64,000 nt of DNA from Arion vulgaris (GCA_020796225.1 CM036755.1:80485772-80549771), one strand, 5' to 3'. Positions 54,749 through 64,000 are shown, counted from the first letter of the stretch. Numbers and translations: made by a program. The notes: generated from the sequence alone by a model not told the origin.

Positions 54749-54857
54749 ACTTGACCACAGAAACCTCTCTGACTTGACCACAGAAACCTCTATTACTTGA
54801 CCACAGAAACCTCTTACTTGACCACAGAAACCTCTTGCTTGACCACAGAAACCTCAT
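54749..54857 (+). repeat. Short tandem repeat upstream of orphan gene 3
   Basis: ACTTGACCACAGAAACCTCT occurs five times with 0-3 bp spacers, ending about 170 bp before the gene 3 start. Confidence 0.9.
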
Positions 54858-55029
54858 ACAATAACTTTGTGGTTTCAGAATGTAATGAATGCTGAAACCG
54901 AACAGAATCTGCAATCTCTTGATAGGATGCGTGCCTGAAGTGAATCGACAGATGTGACAGGAGCTGAAGTAGCGAATTTTGAAAGGAAGAATCATTAAAA
55001 CCTGGATGTTAAACTCTCATTTCTGCAGG

Positions 55030-57465
55030 ATGCTGACAAGATCGAACAAGTCTATAGCACAGACACAATGCAATGAAAGTTTTGTCAGCAAATTAGTAGA
55101 AAATAACTCGACACTGACAGATATGCCAGAGAACACTAGTAAAGTAGATGTGGAATGTATACCAGATAATGCTAATATAGTAGATGTAGAGTGTTTGCCA
55201 GATAATGCTAATATAGTAGATGTGGAGTGTTTGCCAGATAATGCTAACATAAAAGATGTGGAGTGTAGGCCAGATAATACTAGTAAAATTGATGTGGAGT
55301 GTATACCAGATAATGCTAATGTAGTAGATGTGGAGTGTATGCCAGATAATTCTAATATAATAGATGTGGAGTGCATACCAGATAATATTAATAAAATAGA
55401 TGTGGAGTGTAGGTCAGATAATACTAGTAAAATGGATGTGGAGTGTAGGCCAGATAATACTAGTAAAATAGATGTGGAGTGTAGGCCAGATAATACTAGT
55501 AAAATAGATGTGGAGTGTAGGCCAGAGAATGTTAATATAAAAGATGTGAAGTGTTTTCCAGAGAATACTAGTAAAATAGATGTGGAGTGTTTGCCAGAGA
55601 ACACAAGCGTAGCAGAAAAGAAGTATATCCATTGTGCATTAACATTTCCTTCAAGAAAGACTAAACTAAGAAAAGACAACGAAAACAAGGGAATGACCAT
55701 TACATATTTGGGACCAAGAAATATCAACACAAACTGTAATTCTGAACAATCCAAAAATAATGGAAAAACTGAGTATGTAATGCATAGTCCATCCAATTGT
55801 TACTCAATAATGACCAGATCAAGGACAACTGTATCACAACTTGCTACTAAACCTAAATCACAACTTGCTACTAAACCTAACAGAAAAGTTATGAGGACTC
55901 TAGAACAATACCTAGCTACATCTACCCTAGATGTTATACCTGGAGATCATTCTTCTTACGAACCATATAAAATTGAGGAACTAGCCAAAGCTCATGCTGT
56001 ACTAAAATGGGAGAAGATATACGGTAGCCTTTATAAATATTTAAAAGTAGATCATTTTACAAATGTAGATGAAACAGTCATACCAAACATTTGGGACGTG
56101 GGTGATGTTCAATCACTTGAGAGATCTTTCCCAATGCCATATATTCAGACTTCATCCAATATTAACTTAAGTTATAGAAATAATGAACAGTTGATAGCAA
56201 ACACATGCAACATCTCTATGATAAAACAAGAGGTTATTGCTGAATCAAATAGCCATCGTTGTAATTCTATCGCTGGTGGAAGTCCACCTTTAGCTGACTT
56301 TGCTTGTGCCTGTACTTTTCAAATTTCACATGATGGTGCAACCCCCATAACAGATCACAATCCTTCTTGTTCTTCAAAGATGCATCATAATCCTACTACA
56401 CCAAGCAAGGAAAGCTTGCATCAGATTAATGAATGTTCTGGTGAACTACCACCATTTGATCAGCATATTGACAGCAACACTAACTCTAGCACATTGCACA
56501 TGAACGAGAAAAACCAATGTTTCAAACACTGCAGAGAGGATTCAAACAACCTTCATATCTGGGAAGGGCTTAAAAATGAAACTTTAAGTTCTGTTGCACA
56601 AGAAACAATGCATCAAAATAACTTCTGGAAAAATTTGGCATTAATGTATGAAGAGATTTCAACTGTTTTACGCTGTTTAAAATCAGCGAAGAAGATGTTT
56701 CTAAAAAGACAAAACATGGTAGCTGCAGACCAAATTATGAGAAATGTATCACTGGAGATTTTAAACTTTGATCAGAGGATCATGGAATTTAAAAAGGAGA
56801 AACCAGCTAGGGTACGTAGAACAATACTTCATGCATACTGGAAAGAATGTGGTGGGAAGGGAGCCTACAAGACCTTTAAAGTAACTCGAGTGCATTTGAA
56901 CAGACTAAAGAAAGCTTATAGACAAACGTTGCTAATGTCTTGTGGTACCCCATCCTCAGATGTTTGTAGTTCCAATTCTATCACCAACAATCACGGATCG
57001 TCAGATTGTCAGCTGCCATCTGCAAGTGGTTCTAGTGTTACCCGACGAAAGAAGAAAACTGGTAGGGTAACCAAATGTTTAAGAGAGGCATCATTTCATG
57101 TCATGTCGGAGTCCGAGACATTTTACTGGGCCAGACTAAAAAAACTTAACAAAGAAATAAGGAAGACAACAATCATTTTCAAAGGTTGTGTGTCTCGTAT
57201 TAAAAGTACCAAAACAACGGATAAGTTTGTTTTAGATTTTGCAGACGTTACTTATATAGACGGTCTTCGTAAGAAGGTGTCTCAGTTTCACAACAAGATT
57301 GCTGCAGAGAGAAAAGAAGGGGCTGATTTTGGATACATTCTCACTCGACCAAATATACAATCTAAAAACAGACTTAAATACGTTAGAGATTTGAGGCAAG
57401 TCGAGGCAACACTGCAAACGTTTAAACGCAGATTCTCTAAGAGTATAAAAGAGCTAGGGGTATGA
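55030..57465 (+). CDS. Orphan family gene 3, intact
   Basis: An 811-residue frame from the ATG at 55030. I chose it because a good acceptor (ctctcatttctgcag) ends at 55028, suggesting an upstream non-coding exon; ATG 55006 is the alternative. Residues about 33-193 are thirteen 12-residue repeats, (I/V)DVEC.PDN(T/A)(S/N)(K/I). Residues 261-283 duplicate SQLATKPK. Residues about 307-370 are the family head: ELAKAHAVLKWEKIYGSLYK, IPNIWDVGDVQSLE and SFPMP. Two helical modules follow, opening FWKNLALMYEEIS (about 533) and FYWARLKKLNKEIRK (about 698). The C-terminus is basic. No signal peptide, membrane helix or known enzyme motif. It is the only unbroken member here. A spliced longer gene is possible. 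Function unknown. Confidence 0.78.
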   Translation: MLTRSNKSIAQTQCNESFVSKLVENNSTLTDMPENTSKVDVECIPDNANIVDVECLPDNANIVDVECLPDNANIKDVECRPDNTSKIDVECIPDNANVVDVECMPDNSNIIDVECIPDNINKIDVECRSDNTSKMDVECRPDNTSKIDVECRPDNTSKIDVECRPENVNIKDVKCFPENTSKIDVECLPENTSVAEKKYIHCALTFPSRKTKLRKDNENKGMTITYLGPRNINTNCNSEQSKNNGKTEYVMHSPSNCYSIMTRSRTTVSQLATKPKSQLATKPNRKVMRTLEQYLATSTLDVIPGDHSSYEPYKIEELAKAHAVLKWEKIYGSLYKYLKVDHFTNVDETVIPNIWDVGDVQSLERSFPMPYIQTSSNINLSYRNNEQLIANTCNISMIKQEVIAESNSHRCNSIAGGSPPLADFACACTFQISHDGATPITDHNPSCSSKMHHNPTTPSKESLHQINECSGELPPFDQHIDSNTNSSTLHMNEKNQCFKHCREDSNNLHIWEGLKNETLSSVAQETMHQNNFWKNLALMYEEISTVLRCLKSAKKMFLKRQNMVAADQIMRNVSLEILNFDQRIMEFKKEKPARVRRTILHAYWKECGGKGAYKTFKVTRVHLNRLKKAYRQTLLMSCGTPSSDVCSSNSITNNHGSSDCQLPSASGSSVTRRKKKTGRVTKCLREASFHVMSESETFYWARLKKLNKEIRKTTIIFKGCVSRIKSTKTTDKFVLDFADVTYIDGLRKKVSQFHNKIAAERKEGADFGYILTRPNIQSKNRLKYVRDLRQVEATLQTFKRRFSKSIKELGV
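55126..55608 (+). repeat. 36-bp coding minisatellite, about 13 units
   Basis: GATGTGGAGTGT.. plus CCAGATAAT.. every 36 bp. Positions 6 and 10-12 of the unit vary (I/L/R/M/F; ANI, TSK, NVI). Each unit keeps one Cys. Confidence 0.95.
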
Positions 57466-57470
57466 TCATC

Positions 57471-57980
57471 TGATCGATGCAGAGTGATCTATGTGGCAAA
57501 GTAGTTAAACAGTTTTCTTTGCATTCCAAAGATCGTGGGTTTGAATATTGACAGCGGTGTTCGATTCACAAGGGAACTTTTTCCAGCGGTCCGTTAGTTG
57601 TTGAAACTGCTGAGTTTGTGCATTGTGCTTCTTCTTCTTCGTACGCTCCATATCAACCACTTGTTAACCGCTCTTTGTGATTTGCATGTGAGCCGAGCCT
57701 AAGAGAGCAATTGTACGTTGTGCCAGCACATACGGTTTCTGCGACACTTTATTTACTAGGGGAGCTTCACTAGGCCCCTATCTCTGTTGCCTCTTATGAC
57801 ATGCCTTGTAGGTTGCAGTGTGACTATTCTTTGCTCCTCTTGAGGGCCCCGGCAACACACAGGCGTGTACGTTGTGCAATACTCTTGGCAGGTGGCACAC
57901 TATTTCTGGGGAGAGTAAGCAGAGTCATATGCGAAGCCCTGTGCAGTGAGATCAAATATTTGTCTGCTGACCCCTTTTAG
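57471..57980 (+). mobile_element. SINE family C copy split by SINE A
   Basis: 57471-57621 holds the tRNA-like head (TGGCAAAGTAGTTA; GGGTTTGAATATT). 57873-57980 holds the body (GTGCAATACTCTTGGCAGG, CCCCTTTTAGAC), as in 28169-28398. The SINE A lies between. Confidence 0.75.
57622..57872 (-). mobile_element. SINE family A copy nested in SINE C
   Basis: Minus strand, TTCTTCTTCGTACGCTCCAT to GGCAACACACAGGCG. Confidence 0.8.
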
Positions 57981-58002
57981 ACTACAGAGACTAATTTTAT
58001 TT

Positions 58003-58128
58003 AGTACATCATACATAACATTGTATAGATATGTATGTTAGTTTAAGTACATCATACGTAACATTGTATAGATATGTATGTTAGTTTAAGTACATCATAC
58101 GTAACATTGTATAGATATGTATGTTAGT
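58003..58128. repeat. 43-bp tandem repeat, three units
   Basis: Units begin at 58003, 58046 and 58089 (AGTACATCATAC(A/G)TAACAT...). Nearly identical. Confidence 0.95.
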
Positions 58129-58208
58129 CACTATCCTATTAGCCTTGCTATCCAACTTTGCATGGGAATTACATGTGGTATTTTTTCAGACTGTAACAGG
58201 TCTTAGCT

Positions 58209-58806
58209 CAGTGGTTCTCAACCTGTGGGTCGCGACCCTACGGGGTTGAATGACCCTGTCATAGGGGTCGCCTAAGACCATCGGAAAACACATATTTTCC
58301 ATGGTCTTAGGAACCGAAACACCGCTCCTCTATCCGTCTCCAGGCGGGTCCACCCACTTGCACCCACATACAAGCACCCGGCGTTTGTGATTAATCACTA
58401 TGCTTTAATTATGTTCAATTTGTAACAATGAAAATACATCCTGCATATCAGATATTTACATTACGCTTCATAACAGTAGCAAAATTACAGTTATGAAGTA
58501 TCAACGAAAATAATTTTATGGTTTGGGGTCACCACAACATGAGGAACTGTATTAAAGGGTCGTGGCATTAGGAAGGTTTTTTTTTCCCGTTCCAGAAGCA
58601 CTTGGGCTGAAAGCTCTTCGACTCGGTGTCATGGACATCGTAACCCTTCGGCTCGGTGCCACGAACACCGTAAATCTGGGGAACCTGTAGCTTTTCTGCC
58701 AGTCCGCGGAGTTGAACCCGCACTTACAGAGGACTAGTCACCCGTAGTCAAACGCGCTACGAACATGCTGGGCACGCGGGTACATTAGGAAGGTTGAGAA
58801 CCACTG
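58209..58806. mobile_element. SPIN-type hAT transposon, non-autonomous
   Basis: The termini CAGTGGTTCTCAACCT match as a 16-bp inverted repeat, with perfect 8-bp duplications TCTTAGCT at 58201-58208 and 58807-58814. The sequence (CTGTGGGTCGCGACCC, GGGGTCGCCTAAGACCATCG, TTATGAAGTA.CAACGAAAAT, GGGGTCACCACAACATGAGG) is what I recall of SPIN, the hAT family spread horizontally among tetrapods and some invertebrates. About 381 bp once the SINE is removed. No transposase. Confidence 0.88.
58579..58782 (-). mobile_element. SINE family B inside SPIN
   Basis: Minus-strand copy with a T run at the left. Flanked by CATTAGGAAGGTT at 58566-58578 and 58783-58795, a duplicated SPIN segment. Confidence 0.92.
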
Positions 58807-58814
58807 TCTTAGCT

Positions 58815-58935
58815 TGACCCAACTGCATTTGAGTACCAGTGAAACACTGGCAAGAAAAGGTGGCCATTGTATTGTTGACCACATCACCCACTGTGTGCCT
58901 TAGGTCAAAGAAAAATATGGACCTAACTCTGGATA
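58815..58935 (+). mobile_element. SINE family G body fragment
   Basis: TTGTTGACCACATCACCCAC, then TGTGTGCCTTAGGTCA, as in the inverse of 61980-62100. Confidence 0.5.
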
Positions 58936-58989
58936 CAGTGTTACTGTCAACATCACAAAAAGGGATTGAGAAATTATTAAATAAAGTGC

Positions 58990-59340
58990 AACATCAAAGC
59001 AAAAAACAAAATCTTTATCTCAATGTGACAAAAATAATTTTTCCATACTGCTCTATCCTGAGCAAATCATTCAATTTATTTAATGGAGTTGATTCCTATA
59101 TTTCTCGCCTTTCTCAGTAAAGTTAGTTTCAGGGTTTGCCAAGGACATCATTTCCTTCCTGAGCAGTTTGCCTACCACATCAATGCCTGCTTTGTGATTC
59201 TTTGATCATTTCTTCTTGGTCTTCCCAACATATTTCCATCTTCTCTTTCTTATAACATTTGTTACTAGTGTTGACAAGACATTTCTCTGATTACCTCTTG
59301 AATTTGTCCCATTTTATGTTCATAATTATTCACAAACGTT
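58990..59340 (-). pseudogene. LINE C-terminal fragment
   Basis: Decayed copy of 40370-40560 read on the minus strand (family of 39440). Confidence 0.55.
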
Positions 59341-59394
59341 CTAACATTCCAAATTCCATTTTTAGTGCATCTTTTTGAGCCAAGTAAAGCACAA

Positions 59395-59495
59395 GTCGCT
59401 GTAGGGAACTGCAGGAGATAGCTAAAGATAGGAAGACTTGGCATGAGTTGGTTGAGGGCCTAAGCCACAATCAGGATTAAAAAGGCATGAGAGAA
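59395..59495 (+). pseudogene. LINE C-terminal tail
   Basis: AACTGCAGGAGATAGCTAAA, ACTTGGCATGAGTTGG, then AAAAAGGCATGAGAGA. Confidence 0.6.
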
Positions 59496-59589
59496 TGTAG
59501 GAGTTAGGCTGCTGACTTCTGCAAAGCAAACATGCTTATACATTAAATTTAATATATTCAAAGATAGCAGTGGTCAGTTTATAGATGTT

Positions 59590-60050
59590 AGCATTATGTT
59601 ACCAGTGCCAAACCTGGACGCTGACAACAAACGATAGAAGAAAACTAGTCACAACAGAGATGAAGTGTCTCGCAGAATGCTGGGTGTAACAAGAAGAGAC
59701 CGGTTGAGAAATGAAGACATCAGGAAAAAGTGGGTACAACATCAGTACTAGACTTCATCAAGAAACAACAAATTAAATGGTTCGGTCACGTAAGCAGATT
59801 ACCATCAGACAGTGCACCCCAAAGAGCAATGCTGCTCCGATACAATGGGTACAAAGCAAAAGGCCGGCCACGCAAAAGATGGACCTCAGAGATAACAGAG
59901 GCGACGAAAGAGACTATCTACGAAGCGCATACTAGGGCCCGTTTTAGAAATCTCTTCCTGACCGGACGCTGTGAGGCATACAGGATTCGAGAAAGAAGAA
60001 GAAGAAGCATGTCCAAGAAACTTGGCTTGAAATGTTATTTGTGATGGCCA
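59590..60050 (+). pseudogene. LINE C-terminus
   Basis: The frame 59730-60044 reads FIKKQQIKWFGHVSRLPSDS, KAKGRPRKRWTSEITEATKE, ARFRNLF. It ends at a GAAAGAAGAAGAAG stretch and KLGLKCYL. Confidence 0.7.
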
Positions 60051-60224
60051 CATAAGACATATCTGTTACCATATCTGGGATGTCTTTATAACCAATGCTC
60101 TACAGTTATTTTGTCTGTTTCACTGTCATACTCACCTGAGTTGCCTATGCAAGAATGAAATTAATTTGAAAATCCACTATATACACACACAAATTGTTAT
60201 TACTGCCTGTAGAACCACTTTTTA

Positions 60225-60400
60225 GATGGTGTAGGACAGGAAAGGGGGAGTCGGACATGTGCCGGTGGAATTTAATGGTTGCATGGCTAGTGCAGTCACA
60301 GCAAAACTGTTCAGGTTAGGATTTTTTTTTATGCCCTGACAGAAAAAACTCCTTTTCCCAACCGTGGATTGAACCCGTTGGATATAGCTGGTCTGGACTC
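60225..60400 (-). mobile_element. SINE family F copy
   Basis: Minus-strand B box GGGTTCAATCCACGG near 60375. Body as in 5020-5185. Confidence 0.5.
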
Positions 60401-60589
60401 TGTATACAAAACCAACCGCAGAGAAGAAGAACACTGGAGGGGAAAAGAAGATGAAATGCACAGAGTATCTCTAACATGGAATGCTGCATTCATTAAAGGC
60501 TGCATAAGAGGAAGCATGGAGATGTCCATATAGAATGCTCAGGAGTTGATGAAAGTTAATTAATTAAATATTCTTTTTTGATATAAGGG

Positions 60590-61100
60590 AAGATTGCAGT
60601 AAAGCTATGTAGCAAAGGCAAAACACTTAACAACAAAGTAATATAGTTTTACAAAGTATAAAAACAAAGATACAGCGATGTTTCCACCAAAGGTCTTTAC
60701 CAATCAAAGAATACAAAAGAAGTGAAGAAATTCAGACACCAGACATGACCATATAGTCATGACTGTATATGTTATGTCTGGCGACTATGAAGTCTGAATT
60801 TCTTTGCTTCTTTTGCTTTGCCTATGTGGTGCCAGGGCCCACAAGGGAATCAAAGAATAGTACCATTGTGAAATACAAGGCATTGATTGATGTAGGGCCT
60901 AGGAAGCCACCTAGTAAATAAAAAGCATAGCAGAAATCGGATGTTCTGGTCTACTTGCATAACTGGCACAACACACAATCATTCTTAGGCTCAGATCACA
61001 CAGAGTGGTTAACAAGTGGTCAATATGGAGCGTTCGAAAAAAGTATCATTTGCTTGATAAAGGCCTTTTTGGTCAAAACATTGCTGAATATTCATTTTCA
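60590..61100. mobile_element. Penelope-derived terminus pair interrupted by SINE A
   Basis: GATTGCAGTAAAGCTATGTA...GTAATATAGTTTTAC at the left, an internal inverted repeat (CAGACACCAGACATGACCAT against ATGTTATGTCTGGCGACT), and TTGATAAAGGCCTTTTTGGT at the right. SINE A (60822-61043) lies inside. Confidence 0.6.
60822..61043 (+). mobile_element. SINE family A copy
   Basis: Plus strand, TATGTGGTGCCAGGGCCCAC to CAATATGGAGCGTTCG, with small deletions. Confidence 0.7.
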
Positions 61101-61424
61101 AAAGAAAAAATTGAACTGATGGTGTCTCAGTCTGTTGGGACCAATATGACATTTTTTTTGGTGATGTAGTAACAATAACTCTTCAAATATTAGTCATTCA
61201 TGCTGATTTTGATTGTCATAATAAGAATATTTAATTTGTTATGTTTTCTCAATTTAATCCAGTTGTGTGCTTTGTTAGATTGGAGTCATGTTGAAGAATC
61301 CAATAAAATTACCACAATGTTCATACTTTTGTTGTGTTATTTTTTAAAAACATACTTTATAGTAAGTTATGCATTATCGATATAAGGGATTGGAATTGAT
61401 TATCTGATTCTATATGTTCTGTAA
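61100..61424. other. No recognisable feature
   Basis: AT-rich. A short piece GATTCTATATGTTCTGT at 61405 also occurs at 37365, hinting at a shared repeat. Confidence 0.35.
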
Positions 61425-61860
61425 TGAACATAAAATGGAATGAATTCAGAAGTGATGGAATCAGAGAAATGTCTGGTCAACCACTAGTGGCAACTGTTAA
61501 TAGATGTCCATCGCAAGCGATGATGACAATGGTCCCAGATGTGTGCTGTTGCACCTCTCTGGTGGGTGGTGACTGTAGAGTCCAATCCTAGAACACAATT
61601 CTCTACCACAGGTTAGACATGATCACGGTTAGACATGTTGTGTGTTCTGTATTGTCGCGCAGCTCGTTTTCTCTGTACCTCAACGGCACAATGATTCTCA
61701 GCTATGTGGGTTTCTCTTGTGTTGTTACAGCGCCACATTTGGCAATCTTGCGCAATTGATTCCCAACACGTGGTGTCTATATCGAAACATTTCAGAGACA
61801 CCTTAAGAGTGTCTTTAAAGCGTTTTTCTGCACACCAGCAGAATGTCTGCCCCCTTCGAG
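61425..61860 (-). pseudogene. LINE fragments, two families
   Basis: 61425-61500 is plus-strand sequence of the 39440 family. 61500-61860 is minus strand: CFDIDTTCWESIAQDCQMWR and AVEVQRKRAARQ match 16150-16300. Confidence 0.7.
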
Positions 61861-61869
61861 TTCGCCATA

Positions 61870-62205
61870 CATCAAGTTAGATGTTGTTGTCACCTAATGA
61901 CACCTTTAGAAAACACCACATTTACCTGCTATCCCACAGAACTGTTTAACTTACTTATTGACTCGCCCTCGTATATTGTTGAATACGGTGTTATGCCAAT
62001 ATTTTTCTGTGACCAAAGGCACACGATGGTTGATGTGGTCAACACCCTGCCAGTCGTACTTGCTTCCCATCGTTTCTCTGATACCCAATTGAGGTTAGGG
62101 CAACTCGAGAGCCGCAAGGAACGGGAAAAATATCATTCACTGTTGGATTTGATCATGTAACCACACGACTATGGAAGGGAGCGCATTAATCACTACGCTT
62201 TCGCG
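61870..62205 (-). mobile_element. SINE family G copy
   Basis: Minus strand with TGTTGACCACATCAACCATC and GGTTACATGATCAAATCC (weak B box); tRNA-like head near 62190. Confidence 0.55.
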
Positions 62206-62627
62206 TCTCTTTGTTCACACAAAGGTCTGCCTCTGTAGAGTGTCGTTTTACTTGAACGGTAATTTTGCCTCAGTATATGATATTCAGTGCGGTTTTGGAG
62301 TACGTACTCTTCAGTCTGGGGTGTGTGTATACATTTCTGAATTGCCAATCTATATTTTTTTTAAACACATGTTATTGGGGAGACGATTGGTTCATGTGAC
62401 CGACCAAGCAAATGAAAGAGTCTGAAGAAGTCTATCGATTTTTCCCACAGGAAATTTGGCAAAAACCTAATGCTATGGTAACAGTCCCAAACAAACGTAA
62501 GCTGGCAACGGATGCACTGGATCAGTATGGTGCATAACTTGGTGCAAAACACGTACTGTTTTGTCGGAAGCAGACTAATAAAAAACACTGAAACAATAGC
62601 TTGATTGAAGAAGACACTCAAATACTA

Positions 62628-63295
62628 TAGTTCGTTCCAAAATTCGTGAACATCTTTACCGACCGATATAAAATCACCCACTTACATTTTTATCAGTGGC
62701 AACCTTTCTAAAAAAAAGTTTTTGCCCACCCAAACATTTACTGCTGTATGATTTTCATTAAATGTTATTACTAAAACAACAACGATACTAATTTAGTATA
62801 CATGAAGAGGTTTAGCAGTACGATTGTTAAATTTGTCTAAAATTAAAATTAAGCATTTCCCTGTTCCACATGCAATTCAGCACAGGTCAAAATCGGGAAT
62901 CCCGTGGAATTAATCAGTGCACAATGTATGCTAACGACTGTCATTGGCGTATGCCCACACAATTTATTTTCATTGATAGAAGTGGAAGGTATAATTTGTT
63001 CACTATGTCACATTGCTTTTTATAATATGTAATAGGGATACGCCTTTGCAATCATTCGCCACCATTTTTTGTATTACTGTAAATTCTAAACTTTGATGAT
63101 CATTTTGTTGTGTTTATGCAAAATTATACAACAAAAAACGTTTTTTGCATCAACCAAGCTACCTACAAATTAGTTAAACATGTATTCGTAAGGTCGTGAG
63201 CTATATAAGACTGCTTGCAGAAAATCACTGGTATGCATCAGGTAGATTTAGTACAAATTAAACCTCAGTGTGTTCACCAATTTTGGAACGAACTT
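62628..63295. mobile_element. mariner-like MITE
   Basis: 668 bp between TA dinucleotides (62626-62627, 63296-63297). The inverted ends are about 26 bp: TAGTTCGTTCCAAAATTCGT and, inverted, AAGTTCGTTCCAAAATTGGT. AT-rich, no transposase. Confidence 0.65.
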
Positions 63296-63419
63296 TAGTT
63301 TGTTGGAAGCAGATGCCTCTATAGAAGTAAATTCATGTCTCAACACAACCGTAACGGTAACAACGAAATGAAACCAGACCAAGAAAACAACACCGATAGA
63401 AAACAACTCTTAAATATCG

Positions 63420-64000
63420 GAGGAACGTCTGACCGCTGGCACAAAGTGGCAAACTAGAAAACATCAAGCAAGAAATTATAAGAACGGGACTTAACATATT
63501 AGGAATAAGTGAAATGAGATGGATAGGTGCAGGAGAAATTTATTCAGACAACTTTAGAATAATATATTCAGGTGGAACCAGTCATACAAAAGGAGTAGGC
63601 ATAGTATTAGACGCTGAGAGAGCAAAAATGGTGAAAGGATTCTGGACAATATCAGAGAGAGTAATGCTATTGAAACTACAGGGTACACCAGTAGATACTA
63701 ACATCATACATATATACGCACCAACAACAGATAGTCAGAAGAAGATCTAGAGGATTTCTACATCCAGTTACAAATAGCTATGAAACAATGCAAGGCTCAT
63801 GAAGTGACAATTGTGATGGGTGACTTCAATGCTAAGGTAGGCTCTGAAAAGGTAGACGAGACAACTGGAGGATGTGGCCTAGGAGAGAAAAACGATAGGG
63901 GAACACACTTATAGAATGGGCAACAATAAACAACATGATAATTGGCAACACTTGGTTTAAACATCATCCGAGAAGACTATGGACATGGAGAAGTCCAGAT
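63420..64000 (+). pseudogene. LINE apurinic-type endonuclease domain, runs off window
   Basis: GLNILGISEMRWIGAGEIYS (catalytic Glu), HTKGVGIVLDAERAKMVKGF, NIIHIYAPTTD, then after a one-base shift near 63745 VTIVMGDFNAKVGSE (catalytic Asp and Asn). This is the N-terminal nuclease of an RTE-like LINE; RT should follow to the right. A second shift occurs near 63900. The best-preserved 5' LINE sequence here. Confidence 0.85.

Noticed and set aside
55017..55796. 259-residue minus-strand ORF with LSGLHSTSILLV repeats
   Set aside because: Antisense of the 36-bp coding repeat of gene 3; the sense frame is longer and shares domains with the paralogues.

Overview
This is eukaryotic, animal-type DNA: AT-rich, gene-poor, with split exons (GT...AG), tRNA-derived SINEs, LINE fragments, Penelope-like elements and hAT DNA transposons. 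I read it as an invertebrate, possibly a mollusc. The mollusc guess rests on the mix of elements, including a SPIN hAT transposon of a type reported from a pond snail; it is inference. Nothing looks bacterial or viral.

Host genes. (1) A spliced minus-strand gene runs from about 10.7 kb off the left edge. Five exons (10634-10681, 7743-8031, 6873-6970, 4118-4362, 1000-1109) join with matching phases at all four junctions. The product has an acidic N-terminus and a basic coiled coil resembling fibrous sheath-interacting protein 1 (FSIP1). (2) Three plus-strand members of a protein family I do not recognise lie at 22616-23749, 42712-46765 and 55030-57465. They share an N-terminal head ending in PFPMP or SFPMP and helical modules of about 160 residues opened by a Trp. 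Each has its own tandem-repeat expansion: 45 bp x4 in gene 1, about 815 bp x3 in gene 2, 36 bp x13 in gene 3. Gene 1 appears truncated by a stop codon and leaves a degraded 3' remnant at 24340-24900. Gene 2 has a frameshifted 5' half and an intact 3' half. Gene 3 is intact.

The rest is nested repeats. Pieces of several LINE families occur throughout; the best preserved is an endonuclease domain running off the right end. Two Penelope-like insertions have target-site duplications (16977-18032 minus; 34652-36899 plus), and smaller fold-back derivatives carry their inverted termini. There are at least six SINE families, a SPIN hAT element (58209-58806) holding a SINE with its own duplication, other hAT elements, and mariner-like and piggyBac-like MITEs. 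Several insertions can be ordered in time from the nesting.

The most promising undescribed material is the three-gene orphan family with its conserved upstream mini-ORF. Next come the Penelope termini, which carry a hammerhead-like core in which the two altered core bases could still pair, and a frameshift shared by both copies.
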